Positions 1 through 7,695 of a stretch of DNA of 64,000 nt are shown in pieces. The first letter of the stretch is position 1. Each line of letters opens with the position of its first letter. Source of the DNA: Betaproteobacteria bacterium (GTDB lineage Bacteria; Pseudomonadota; Gammaproteobacteria; Burkholderiales; Rhodocyclaceae). The stretch spans positions 186,001-250,000 of the forward strand of contig JADIYD010000006.1 in assembly GCA_016705475.1 (NCBI GenBank). The letters are read 5' to 3'. The position numbers and the translations under genes were made by a program. The notes under the pieces were generated by a model. That model did no database searches and was not told the DNA's origin. It saw only the letters and a list, made by a program, of their open reading frames with translations.

Positions 1-24
1 GGCGGTACGGTCGGGTTGCTGCAT
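1..24 (-). CDS. Start of a minus-strand gene cut by the window edge
   Basis: An ATG read leftward from position 24 opens a frame that stays open to the window edge (MQQPDRTA). It is preceded by a Shine-Dalgarno-like GAGGTGA about 4-5 bases upstream. Only eight codons are visible, so neither the reality of the gene nor its function can be judged. The hairpin at 64-108 would separate it from the diguanylate cyclase gene behind it, which fits a new transcription unit starting here. Confidence 0.35.
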
Positions 25-63
25 GATCACCTCGGCAAAGCAAAATTACGCCGGGCACGCCGC

Positions 64-108
64 AAAAACGAACGGCGCCACAAACCGGCTGGGTTTGCGA
101 GCGCCGTT
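64..108 (-). terminator. Rho-independent terminator after the diguanylate cyclase gene
   Basis: On the minus strand AACGGCGC (from 108) pairs with GCGCCGTT (to 71), with an inner AAACC/GGTTT stem, followed by a run of five T. It lies about 160 bases beyond the cyclase stop codon at 272 and faces the right way to end that transcript. The stretch 109-271 otherwise shows nothing recognisable. Confidence 0.55.
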
Positions 109-271
109 GATCATTGCCGAGCCTGGCCCCGGATTCACGCAAAAGCATGAAAAGGGTCGCAGCGCTCCTCGGCAGAGCCCGCAGTTTACCGGCAGCAGTG
201 CCGGATGCCAAGTTAAGCGACTGATTTTGTGGAAAAGGCCTGTAGTTCGACTGAGTATTGGGGCCTGAATT

Positions 272-1840
272 TCAGGCAGCCTTGCCCGAAAAGACTGAAA
301 CAGCGTTGCGCCCGTGATCCTTGGCCTGATACATGGCGATATCAGCCGCTTTGCGCAGCACATCGAGATTGGTGCCATGCAGCGGGCAAATGGCAATGCC
401 GATGCTGCATGAAAGTTGGACCGTACCGGCCGTCGTCTCGATGGGCTCAGCAATGGCAGCCAACACTTTCTTGCCGACATTTTCGGCATCTTCGGGGTTC
501 TGCACGTTGGCGAGCAGAATGACAAACTCGTCTCCGCCATGGCGCGCCACCGTGTCGCAGCTACGGATTTCCCCGGCCATCCGGCTGGCGCAGGCAACCA
601 GAACCTGGTCGCCGACGTCGTGGCCGTGCCGGTCGTTGATTTCCTTGAAATGATCGAGATCGGCCAGCATCAGGGCAAATGAATGGCCGTTCCGTTGCCA
701 GTTGCGCAAGGCGTGCTCGAATCGATCGGTGAACAGAAAACGGTTGGGCAAGCTGGTCAGCAGGTCGTGCGTGGCCAGATAAGCCGAGCGTTCCTGCTCG
801 ACCTCGGCGCGGTCTAGGCTCAGGTAGTGACGTATGGTCACCCAGGGAACGACGAGGAGCGCGGCGCCGAGCAGGAGCAGGATCATGAGCTTCTCGGGCT
901 GCAGGAAATCGCCCCACAGCAGTTGGCGGGAAAAGCGAATCTGCGTTGGCTGCGACGCGTTGTCGATGTTCAGTTGCCGGGTGAAATGAGGCAGCACCAG
1001 ACGATCGAGGCTTCCCGCTTCGGGCGCGTTTTGCTCGAAGAGCAGGGTCTCGGGATTGTTGGGTGAAACGACGCTGGCCGAAACGCTGATGTTGGCGTAA
1101 TCAGCTTCCCTGCTTCTGGCCGGAATGAGGGCCTGGGTCTTGACCAGCAGCAAGGCCATCATTGTGTCGCCGAAGAAATCGATCTCGGATTTCGGCTTGC
1201 CGCGGGGGCGATTCACTTCCTGCAGGAGGATGTAAGCACCGCCGCCTTCGTACATGCTGAATACCGGCGAGACAACCGGCTTTATGTTGCGCTGGGCAAG
1301 GGCCACCGTGCGCGACAAATAGTCGACCGTTTCGAGGCGCACGCCGTAAATTGCCTGGGCTTCGGGCAGCGCCGGATACATGAAAAGGATGGGCCACGTC
1401 ACGCTCCTTCGAACGTCGTCCTGCAATGTTCGCCCGGTGATCTCAGCAAAATCCTTGATCGAGAAATCGGCCCGCCATTTTTTGCGCAGCGAGGCCTGAA
1501 AGGCCGATTCGTTGCCGATATCGAGCTTGCGGGCGACCTCGATCATGTAGATGTGGGGAAAGGCAGATGCTGCCGAGGCGGCGTAGCGCATGGTGGCTTC
1601 GGTGTCGCTGCGGTCCACGGCCTGCAGAAACGCTGAAAAACCGGCGAGGACGGCTTCGTTGGTATCCAGTTTGTGCTTGATGTCACTGACCAGAAGCCTG
1701 GCATCGACGTCGAATTTGGCCTCCCAGCGGCTGATTTCCGCTGACATGAGCATATGCGTCACGATGGCGATCGCGCTTAGCCAGGCGGCGAGCAGAATGA
1801 GGAGCGTCGGGCGAAATCGAGGGCGGGAGATTTTGGGCAT
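272..1840 (-). CDS. CHASE-domain diguanylate cyclase (GGDEF)
   Basis: Membrane-bound diguanylate cyclase of 522 residues that would make cyclic di-GMP from two GTP. An N-terminal membrane segment (about residues 10-30) is followed by a periplasmic sensor resembling a CHASE domain (about 35-310), a second membrane segment (about 318-340) and a C-terminal GGDEF domain (about 355-520). The active-site loop RHGGDEFVILL is intact, and RSCD five residues before GGDEF is a normal RxxD inhibitory site, so product feedback is expected. The substrate-binding DHFKEINDRHGH segment is also typical. The CHASE ligand cannot be predicted. No operon partner is visible: the next gene to the right is divergent and a hairpin follows on the left. 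Family assignment is secure; the sensed signal is unknown. Confidence 0.93.
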   Translation of the reverse strand: MPKISRPRFRPTLLILLAAWLSAIAIVTHMLMSAEISRWEAKFDVDARLLVSDIKHKLDTNEAVLAGFSAFLQAVDRSDTEATMRYAASAASAFPHIYMIEVARKLDIGNESAFQASLRKKWRADFSIKDFAEITGRTLQDDVRRSVTWPILFMYPALPEAQAIYGVRLETVDYLSRTVALAQRNIKPVVSPVFSMYEGGGAYILLQEVNRPRGKPKSEIDFFGDTMMALLLVKTQALIPARSREADYANISVSASVVSPNNPETLLFEQNAPEAGSLDRLVLPHFTRQLNIDNASQPTQIRFSRQLLWGDFLQPEKLMILLLLGAALLVVPWVTIRHYLSLDRAEVEQERSAYLATHDLLTSLPNRFLFTDRFEHALRNWQRNGHSFALMLADLDHFKEINDRHGHDVGDQVLVACASRMAGEIRSCDTVARHGGDEFVILLANVQNPEDAENVGKKVLAAIAEPIETTAGTVQLSCSIGIAICPLHGTNLDVLRKAADIAMYQAKDHGRNAVSVFSGKAA

Positions 1841-1986
1841 CCTTTTTTTGGGAAATGTCCCACGTCGGCCGCGCCGTGTAAATATGACCTAGGTGTTGTC
1901 CGAGGTAGCGGCCACGACCGGTGACGGGACTACCGATGCGCGTGGTTCCAGATTTGTCGAGAGTGCTTAGCGGTTATCATGCAGCC

Positions 1987-2028
1987 TGCGGTCTGCGTAC
2001 CGCACTGAACTGGTGGCGCCTAGGCGCC
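1987..2028. promoter_or_regulatory. Leader-region inverted repeats before the ABC importer
   Basis: The 245-base divergent gap between the cyclase and the importer holds a small hairpin (TGCGGT at 1987-1992 against ACCGCA at 1999-2004) and a perfect 14-bp palindrome GGCGCCTAGGCGCC at 2015-2028, about 60 bases before the importer start. The palindrome could be an operator or part of an RNA leader. No known riboswitch was recognised. Confidence 0.3.
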
Positions 2029-2085
2029 TTGTAAGCTGCCGTGACATCCGCACGGCGGCGGTTGCTGGATAAATCGGAGTACAAC

Positions 2086-2967
2086 ATGAGCTTTTCCCCA
2101 CTGCGCCGCGTGGCGCTCAAGGCTGCGGTCGCCTGCGCTTTTGCTGCATCCCTTGCCGGCGGTTTGCCGGCCTTTGCCGACGAAGCCATCCTGCGCGTCT
2201 CGGCCATTCCCGACGAAGCGCCAACCGAGCTGCAACGCAAGTTCGCACCGCTCGGCAAATACCTCGAAGCGCAGACCGGCATGAAGGTCGTGTTCACCCC
2301 GGTGACCGATTACGCCGCCGTTGTCGAATCGCTGGCCACCAAGAAAATCGACCTCGCCTGGCTCGGCGGCTTCACCTTCGTGCAGGCCAAGATCCGCACC
2401 AACGGCACGGCCATTCCCATCGCCCAGCGCGAGGAGGATGCCCGTTTTACCTCCAAGTTCATCACCGCCGACCCGAACATCAAGACGGTGGCCGATCTCA
2501 AAGGCAAGACCTTCGCCTTCGGCGCACCGTCGTCGACCTCGGGTAGCCTGATGCCGCGCTTCTTCCTGCAGCAGGCCGGTCTCAATCCGGAAAAGGATTT
2601 CAAGAACGTCGCCTACTCCGGTGCTCATGACGCCACCGTCGCCTTCGTGGCGGCCGGCAAGGCGGAAGCCGGTGTCCTGAACGCCTCGGTGTGGGACAAG
2701 CTGGTCGAAGCCAAGAAGGTCGATACCGACAAGGTTCGTGTCTTCTCGACGACGCCGCCTTATTTCGACTACAACTGGACGGTACGCGGCGATCTTGACC
2801 CGGTCATCATCAAGAAGCTGACCGACGCCTTCCTCAAGCTCGACCCGGCCAACCCGGAACACAAGGAAATCCTCGCCCTGCAACGCGCCGCCCGGTTCAT
2901 CCCGACCAAAAAGGAGAACTACGACGGCATCGAAAAGGCAGCGCACGCCGCCGGCTTGTTGAAGTGA
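2086..2967 (+). CDS. PhnD-type ABC substrate-binding protein, putative selenate class
   Basis: Periplasmic binding protein of the PhnD/phosphonate superfamily, 293 residues. ATG 2086 is chosen because CGGAG precedes it and because the protein then starts with a clean signal peptide (basic n-region, Ala/Leu-rich core, cleavage near GLPAFA-DE); the frame is open further upstream but that part has no signal character. The mature protein carries the family pattern APLGKYLEAQTG, then DLAWLGGFTFVQA, then FGAPSSTSGSLMPRFFL and DYNWTVRGDL. The overall sequence resembles the group usually annotated as putative selenate binding proteins rather than true phosphonate binders; that ligand is an inference. 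The stop codon overlaps the GTG start of the ATPase gene, so the genes are translationally coupled. Confidence 0.85.
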   Translation: MSFSPLRRVALKAAVACAFAASLAGGLPAFADEAILRVSAIPDEAPTELQRKFAPLGKYLEAQTGMKVVFTPVTDYAAVVESLATKKIDLAWLGGFTFVQAKIRTNGTAIPIAQREEDARFTSKFITADPNIKTVADLKGKTFAFGAPSSTSGSLMPRFFLQQAGLNPEKDFKNVAYSGAHDATVAFVAAGKAEAGVLNASVWDKLVEAKKVDTDKVRVFSTTPPYFDYNWTVRGDLDPVIIKKLTDAFLKLDPANPEHKEILALQRAARFIPTKKENYDGIEKAAHAAGLLK

Positions 2968-3791
2968 GTTTTGCCTTGAACGGCGTGGGGCTGACCCACG
3001 CCAACGGTTTTACCGCGCTCAGGGAGATCACGCTCAAGGCGGAAAAGGGCGAGCGCATCGCCCTGATCGGCCCTTCCGGCGCCGGCAAAACCTCGCTGCT
3101 CTCCGTGCTCGGCACGGCGCTGGCGCCGACGGTTGGCACGGCAGAGGTTTTGGATTTTGGGCAAAATTTCCGGTTGACCGTGGAACTGGCCAAATTGCGC
3201 GCCCGCATCGGCACCGTCCATCAAGCGCCGCCGATTCCCGGCCGGCAGCGGGTGGTCACGGCCGTCCTGGCCGGCAAGCTCGGCCAATGGCCGGCCTGGA
3301 AATCGCTCGCCTCGCTGCTCTATCCGCTCGATGTGGTCGGTGCGCGTGCCGCGCTCGAACGCGTCGATCTGGCCGACAAGCTGTTCGCCCGCTGCGATCA
3401 GCTCTCCGGCGGCCAGCTACAGCGCGTCGGCATCGCCCGCGTGCTCTACCAGCAACCCGAGTTGATCCTCGCCGACGAGCCGGTCTCGGCCCTCGACCCG
3501 ACGCTGGCCCTGGCCACCATCCGCCTGCTCATCGCCGAAGCCGAAGCGCGCGGCGCAACGCTGGTCGCCAGCCTGCACGCCGTCGATCTGGCCATCGGCA
3601 ATTTCTCGCGCATCGTCGGCGTCAAGGCCGGGCGCATCGCCTTCGACCTGCCGGCCAGCGAAATTACCGTCCCGCTACTGCACGACCTCTACGCCAGCGA
3701 AGGCGACGAACTGCCGGTGCAGGCGCACGAACCGCATTTCCTGTCGCAAGCCGCCGCCAACGAGGCGGCCACCCGCGCTGCATGCTGCTGA
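2964..3791 (+). CDS. ABC transporter ATP-binding protein (PhnC-like)
   Basis: Cytoplasmic ATPase that would power the importer, 275 residues. It begins with GTG 2964, overlapping the previous stop as GTGA. Walker A is GPSGAGKTS (about residues 33-41), the ABC signature is LSGGQLQRVGIARVL, Walker B is LILADEP, and the switch histidine lies in VASLHAVD. Length and motifs match PhnC-type subunits. A clear copy of the dispersed 29-bp motif lies inside the gene at 3155-3183 and encodes FRLTVELAK without breaking the frame. The permease gene follows after a short inverted-repeat element. Confidence 0.9.
   Translation: MSFALNGVGLTHANGFTALREITLKAEKGERIALIGPSGAGKTSLLSVLGTALAPTVGTAEVLDFGQNFRLTVELAKLRARIGTVHQAPPIPGRQRVVTAVLAGKLGQWPAWKSLASLLYPLDVVGARAALERVDLADKLFARCDQLSGGQLQRVGIARVLYQQPELILADEPVSALDPTLALATIRLLIAEAEARGATLVASLHAVDLAIGNFSRIVGVKAGRIAFDLPASEITVPLLHDLYASEGDELPVQAHEPHFLSQAAANEAATRAACC
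3155..3183 (+). repeat. Dispersed 29-bp motif, copy 1 (inside the ATPase gene)
   Basis: T-rich half TTTTGGGCAAAATTT followed by a perfect core CCGGTTGACCGTGG (3170-3183). It lies in the sense strand of the importer ATPase gene. Confidence 0.8.
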
Positions 3792-3799
3792 CGTCTTTC

Positions 3800-3863
3800 C
3801 GTCATTCCCGTGAAAACGGGAATCCAGAAAGTCTTTGGGTCCCCGTTTTCACGGGGACGACGG
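3800..3863. repeat. REP/dRS3-like inverted repeat between ATPase and permease genes
   Basis: The element begins CGTCATTCCCGTGAAAACGG and ends with the matching CCGTTTTCACGGGGACGACG, giving two nested hairpins. It has the form of the widespread CGTCATTCCCGCGAAAGCGGGAATCC family of proteobacterial palindromic repeats (similar in design to neisserial dRS3). It sits exactly in the 82-base gap of the transporter operon, where it could stabilise or attenuate the mRNA. No second copy was noticed in the window. Confidence 0.75.
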
Positions 3864-3873
3864 GTGGATCAAA

Positions 3874-5424
3874 GTGAGCCGGATCGACCGCGACCCTGCC
3901 GCCCGCAGCCGCCTGATCGGCGCCCTGGCGACGCTGGTCATCCTCTGGCCGCTGTTTCAGGCCGCCGAGGTCAAGCCCGGCGTGCTGTTCGACCCGGGCA
4001 ACCTCAAAGTCATCGGCAACTTCCTGGCCGGCTTCCTGCCGCCGGAAACCGGCGCCGAGTTCATGGGCTACCTCGCCAAGGCGACGCTCGAAACCCTGGC
4101 CATCGCTACCGCCGGCATGGCGCTGGCCTTCCTGATCGCTGTGCCGATGGGCTATCTGGCGACCGGTGCCGGGCGTGAAAAGGCCACGCTGAACCCGATA
4201 ACGCGCAGCCTGCTCACCATCCTGCGCGGCATTCCGGAGCTGGTCTGGGCGCTCGTTTTTGTCCGCGTCTTCGGCCTCGGGCCGGCCGCCGGCGTGCTGG
4301 CGCTGGGCCTGACTTACGGCGGCATGCTGGCCAAGGTCTATGCTGAAATCCTCGAATCGGTCGACGCCGCCCCAGCCCGGGCGCTCCGCCACAACGGCGC
4401 CGGCCGGCCGCTGGCTATCCTCTACGGGCTGATCCCGCAGGCCTCGAAGGAGCTGGCTTCGTACACGGTCTATCGCTGGGAATGCGCCATCCGCGCCTCG
4501 GTGGTCATGGGCTTCGTCGGCGCCGGCGGCCTCGGCCAGCTCATGGATCAGGCCATGAAAATGCTCAACGGCGGCGAAGCGGCGACCATCCTGCTCGCTT
4601 TCATGGTCCTCGTTTTTGCTGCCGACGGTTTCTCGGGCTGGCTGCGCCGGGCGCTCGACACGCCACCGGCCAACCGCGCCTCGCCCTTCGGCTGGCGCAG
4701 CGGCGGGCTCGGGCTGGTGCTGGTCGTCAGCATCGTCGCCAGTTTCAGCTATCTGGAAATTGGCCTGAAATCCCTGTTGACCGTGGAAGCCGCCCACAGC
4801 ATCGGTGAATTCGTCGCCGGCTTCTTCCCGCCCGATCTGTCGGCCGAGTGGCTGGCCAAGGTCGGCAAGGGCATCTGGGAAACGCTGGCCATCTCGGTCG
4901 TCGGCACCCTGCTTGCCGCCGTCGCCGGCCTGCTGCTTGCCTTGCCGAAGTGGCGCGCTCCGTTCAGCTTTCTGCTCAACACCCTGCGCTCGGTGCCGGA
5001 ACTGGTCTGGGCCACCATCACCGCGCTCGCCGTCGGCCTCGGCCCCTTCGCCGGGGCGCTGGCGCTGGCCCTGCACACAACCGGCGTCCTCGGTCGCCTC
5101 TACGCCGAAGCGCTCGACAACGCGCCGCCGGCCCCCGGTCAGGCGCTGCATCTGGTCGGCGCCCCGGGCGGCTTCGCCTTCCTCTACGGCACCTTGCCCG
5201 GCGCCGCCCCGCAGCTCATCGCCTACACCCTCTACCGCTGGGAAATGAACATCCGCATGGCCGCCATCCTCGGCTTCGTCGGCGCCGGCGGGCTGGGGCA
5301 ACTGCTCTATTTCGAACTCTCGCTGTTCCACCACGCGCAGGCATCGACGGTGATCATCGCCATGTTGCTGCTGTCGATTGCCGTCGATCAGGCCAGCGCC
5401 CGGCTACGGCGGTGGATGGCGTAA
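3874..5424 (+). CDS. Fused two-domain ABC permease (PhnE-PhnE)
   Basis: Membrane permease of the importer, 516 residues from GTG 3874. The frame is open back to an ATG at 3835, but that ATG lies inside the inverted repeat, so those 13 codons are probably not native. The protein is two PhnE-like domains in tandem: each has a hydrophobic N-terminal helix, a FLAGF/FVAGFFPP loop, an IPELVWA or VPELVWA segment, a YxxYRWE segment and the family motif GFVGAGGLGQL (about residues 215 and 480). Such fusions replace the usual homodimer or heterodimer. A degenerate copy of the dispersed motif encodes KSLLTVEA at 4763-4786. It would work with the binding protein and ATPase just upstream. Confidence 0.9.
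   Translation: MSRIDRDPAARSRLIGALATLVILWPLFQAAEVKPGVLFDPGNLKVIGNFLAGFLPPETGAEFMGYLAKATLETLAIATAGMALAFLIAVPMGYLATGAGREKATLNPITRSLLTILRGIPELVWALVFVRVFGLGPAAGVLALGLTYGGMLAKVYAEILESVDAAPARALRHNGAGRPLAILYGLIPQASKELASYTVYRWECAIRASVVMGFVGAGGLGQLMDQAMKMLNGGEAATILLAFMVLVFAADGFSGWLRRALDTPPANRASPFGWRSGGLGLVLVVSIVASFSYLEIGLKSLLTVEAAHSIGEFVAGFFPPDLSAEWLAKVGKGIWETLAISVVGTLLAAVAGLLLALPKWRAPFSFLLNTLRSVPELVWATITALAVGLGPFAGALALALHTTGVLGRLYAEALDNAPPAPGQALHLVGAPGGFAFLYGTLPGAAPQLIAYTLYRWEMNIRMAAILGFVGAGGLGQLLYFELSLFHHAQASTVIIAMLLLSIAVDQASARLRRWMA
4763..4786 (+). repeat. Dispersed motif, degenerate copy in the permease gene
   Basis: TTGGCC-like left half and core CCTGTTGACCGTGG (4773-4786), one mismatch from the consensus core, with a poor T-run. 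Sense strand of the permease gene. Confidence 0.45.
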
Positions 5425-5484
5425 ACTGGAACGATGACATGGGTCACCGATCCAGTGCCCGGTTTGAACGCGCGGAGGGAAATG

Positions 5485-6252
5485 ATGAAGCGCTGGCTGA
5501 AAATCATGGTTTGCCTGCTCGCATGCGGGCAAGGTCTGGCCGAGGCAGAGCCATTGCCCGATCCGCCGCCCGACCACTGGTACAGCAAGATCGTCGACAT
5601 CGAGTTCGTGCGGCCTTATTCCGTCCTCCCCCGGCGTGACGATGCCGTGCTGATCGATGCCCGCGATGCCGAGACGCGTTTCGCGGCCGGTCATATTCCC
5701 GGTGCGATCAACCTGCCGGCCAAACGCTTCGACGAACTGGCGCCGCGCCTGCTTCCTAGCGACAAGAACAAGCTGATCATCTTTTACTGCGACGGCATCG
5801 AATGCAAGTTGAGCCACATGGCCGCCGACGATACGGAAGATCTGGGCTATACCAACATCCGCGTTTACGCCGCCGGCTTTCCCGAGTGGTTCAGGCTGGG
5901 CAACGTGGTTGTCGTTGGCGTCCGGCATCTCAAGGCCATGTTCGCCGCCGGCGAGATCGGCATGGTGTTCGATGTGCGGGACAAGGCCACTGCGTATGAC
6001 CACGGGCATTTACCCTCCGCCATCAGCCTTCCCGCCGGGCAGTTCGAGCGACAGGCTGCTGCCATGCTCCCCGCCGACAAGACAACCCCGCTGCTCATTT
6101 ATTGCGACGAGGCAGATGCCCACTTGAGCCACGCCGTTGCCCGCAAAGCCGCAGACCAGGGATACCGCCGGGTGATGGTGCTCGACGGTGGCTATCCGGC
6201 TTGGCGAAGGAATGCGCTGAAATCGCCGACTGGCGGGGAAGGTGCGGAATAG
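5485..6252 (+). CDS. Exported protein with two rhodanese domains
   Basis: Double rhodanese-like protein of 255 residues. ATG 5485 has the best spacing from GGAGG (5474-5478); ATG 5482 is the alternative. The N-terminus is a signal sequence with a possible lipobox (LLAC, Cys about residue 13), so it may be a lipoprotein or a secreted periplasmic protein. Each domain ends in a cysteine loop (FYCDGIECKLS and IYCDEADAHLS). The loops are longer than the classic CxxGxR catalytic loop, so sulfurtransferase activity is uncertain. It follows the permease by about 60 bases and is probably in the same operon, which suggests a role in handling the sulfur or selenium species imported by that system. Confidence 0.8.
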   Translation: MKRWLKIMVCLLACGQGLAEAEPLPDPPPDHWYSKIVDIEFVRPYSVLPRRDDAVLIDARDAETRFAAGHIPGAINLPAKRFDELAPRLLPSDKNKLIIFYCDGIECKLSHMAADDTEDLGYTNIRVYAAGFPEWFRLGNVVVVGVRHLKAMFAAGEIGMVFDVRDKATAYDHGHLPSAISLPAGQFERQAAAMLPADKTTPLLIYCDEADAHLSHAVARKAADQGYRRVMVLDGGYPAWRRNALKSPTGGEGAE

Positions 6253-6332
6253 CCGTTATCATCCACTACAACCTGGAGGCGGGGCTGAACAGTTTCCGCC
6301 TCGTTGCCAATGCCTTGCAGTAAGGAGCTTTC

Positions 6333-6686
6333 ATGCAAAACATCCTGATCATCATCAACGCCGCACCCTATGGCAGCGAGCGCTGTCTGTCCGCCCTGCG
6401 TCTGGCCACGGCGCTGGCCGGCAGCGATGCCAAGCCGGCGATCCGCATTTTCCTGATGTCCGACGCCACGGTGCTCGGGCTGCCAAATCAGATCGATGGC
6501 GCAGGCAACGGGTTGCAGGGCATGGTCGAAGGGCTGGTCGGGCAGGGCGTTGATATCCGTCTGTGCCGGACTTGCGCGCTGGCGCGTGGTCTCGGCGAAC
6601 TGCCGCTGATTGCCGGGACGGCTATCGGTACATTGGTCGAGCTGGCCGAGGCGACGCTGGCGGCCGACAAGGTCATCACTTTCTGA
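6333..6686 (+). CDS. DsrE-family protein
   Basis: Small cytoplasmic protein of 117 residues with the DsrE/YchN fold signature: MQNILIIINAAPYGSE at the N-terminus, a central AIRIFLMSDA strand and a conserved cysteine pair in RLCRTCALARG (about residues 77-80). Members carry or relay sulfur, usually as persulfides. It follows the rhodanese gene by 80 bases on the same strand, and AAGGAG lies eight bases before the start. A sulfur- or selenium-transfer role with the rhodanese is a reasonable inference; the exact reaction is unknown. Confidence 0.85.
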   Translation: MQNILIIINAAPYGSERCLSALRLATALAGSDAKPAIRIFLMSDATVLGLPNQIDGAGNGLQGMVEGLVGQGVDIRLCRTCALARGLGELPLIAGTAIGTLVELAEATLAADKVITF

Positions 6687-6725
6687 AATTCCCTGTCGAG
6701 CGAAGGCAGGCTTGCGGAGTCAGAC

Positions 6726-7214
6726 TCACCGCGGTCGGATGCGGCTGGAGGTTTTCTTGACGCCGCCATTCTCGGTGTCGAAATGCACCATGAAATAGGT
6801 TTCTTCCGTTGAAGGGATGCCTTCAACGCGCCATTCCCAGATTTCTTCGCGCAGGTTGTTGAAGACCTGCTTCGTAGCCGGGGCGCCGAGCAGGCGGCGG
6901 ATGTCGTCCTTGCTCATGCCTTCGCGCACCTTGCCGAAATTGGCGTCGTTGAGGACCTGCTCGATCTTGCTGATGACCTGATTGCTGCCGAAGGTGATCA
7001 TGTAACAGTTGGTGCCGCTCGGCTGCCGGGCATATTCCCAGGTCGCCGTGCCGTCGTCGTTCCAGTGTACGAAGCCCGGTTCGCCCATGCGGACACGAAC
7101 TTCCGCCTGCGTCGTGATGCCCGGCTTCATTTCCTGCATGTTGATGTAGTCGCAGCCGGGCAGCGTGGCGACAATGGCCGTGGCGGCGGTGGCTATCCAG
7201 GCGGGAATTTTCAT
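6726..7214 (-). CDS. BamE/SmpA-like outer-membrane lipoprotein
   Basis: A 162-residue lipoprotein: the signal peptide ends in a lipobox (LPGC, Cys about residue 21). Two SmpA/OmlA-like repeats follow, each with a GMxxxDVRxxLGxP-type element (KPGITTQAEVRVRMGEP and REGMSKDDIRRLLGAP), a Trp-containing strand and a short helix. Classical BamE has one such repeat, so this is a duplicated paralogue rather than the core BAM subunit. It stands alone, convergent with the DsrE-like gene. Function is inferred only from the fold. Confidence 0.75.
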   Translation of the reverse strand: MKIPAWIATAATAIVATLPGCDYINMQEMKPGITTQAEVRVRMGEPGFVHWNDDGTATWEYARQPSGTNCYMITFGSNQVISKIEQVLNDANFGKVREGMSKDDIRRLLGAPATKQVFNNLREEIWEWRVEGIPSTEETYFMVHFDTENGGVKKTSSRIRPR

Positions 7215-7296
7215 GCGGGCTCCGGTATGACGTTCGTTCAGGTTTACGTGTCGTGCTGCTTGCTTCCATAATATCCGACCCTTCTCATATTCGGAT

Positions 7297-7695
7297 ATGC
7301 CGATGCAGCACCTCGATCCCCTTGCCGCCCACGCCCTGCTTCAGGCAGACCCTTCGGCCATGCTGGTTGATTGCCGGACGGAAATCGAGCACATGTATGT
7401 CGGGCACCCGGCAGGCGCCGAGCATGTTGCGTGGCAGGAAGGCCCGGACTGGGAGATCGACCCCGCGTTTGCCGACAAGGTCAAAAGATTGGTGCATAAC
7501 GATCTGAACCGGCCGTTGCTGCTCATCTGCCGTAGTGGTCACCGTTCGGTTCTGGCCGGCGAGGCGTTGGAGGCGGTGGGGTTTACGCAGGTTATCAACG
7601 TGCTCGAAGGCTTCGAAGGGTCGCTCGACGACGACTATCATCGCGGCACGCTGGGCGGCTGGCGCTTTCGCGGATTACCCTGGTACCAGACGTAA
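7297..7695 (+). CDS. Single-domain rhodanese
   Basis: Cytoplasmic rhodanese-like sulfurtransferase of 132 residues without a signal peptide. The active-site loop is CRSGHRS (Cys about residue 77), a full-length catalytic loop, unlike that of the exported rhodanese at 5.5 kb. The final LGGWRFRGLPWYQ segment is typical of small GlpE-like or single-domain proteins in betaproteobacteria. The 3' end overlaps the end of the convergent transporter gene by 21 bases. Confidence 0.87.
   Translation: MPMQHLDPLAAHALLQADPSAMLVDCRTEIEHMYVGHPAGAEHVAWQEGPDWEIDPAFADKVKRLVHNDLNRPLLLICRSGHRSVLAGEALEAVGFTQVINVLEGFEGSLDDDYHRGTLGGWRFRGLPWYQT

Noticed and set aside
3802..5334. Long open frame of 510 codons opposite the ABC permease
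   Set aside because: Its Gln/Gly/Asp/Glu/Arg-rich composition is that of an antisense shadow of a GC-rich membrane-protein gene; the opposite strand has a clear permease.
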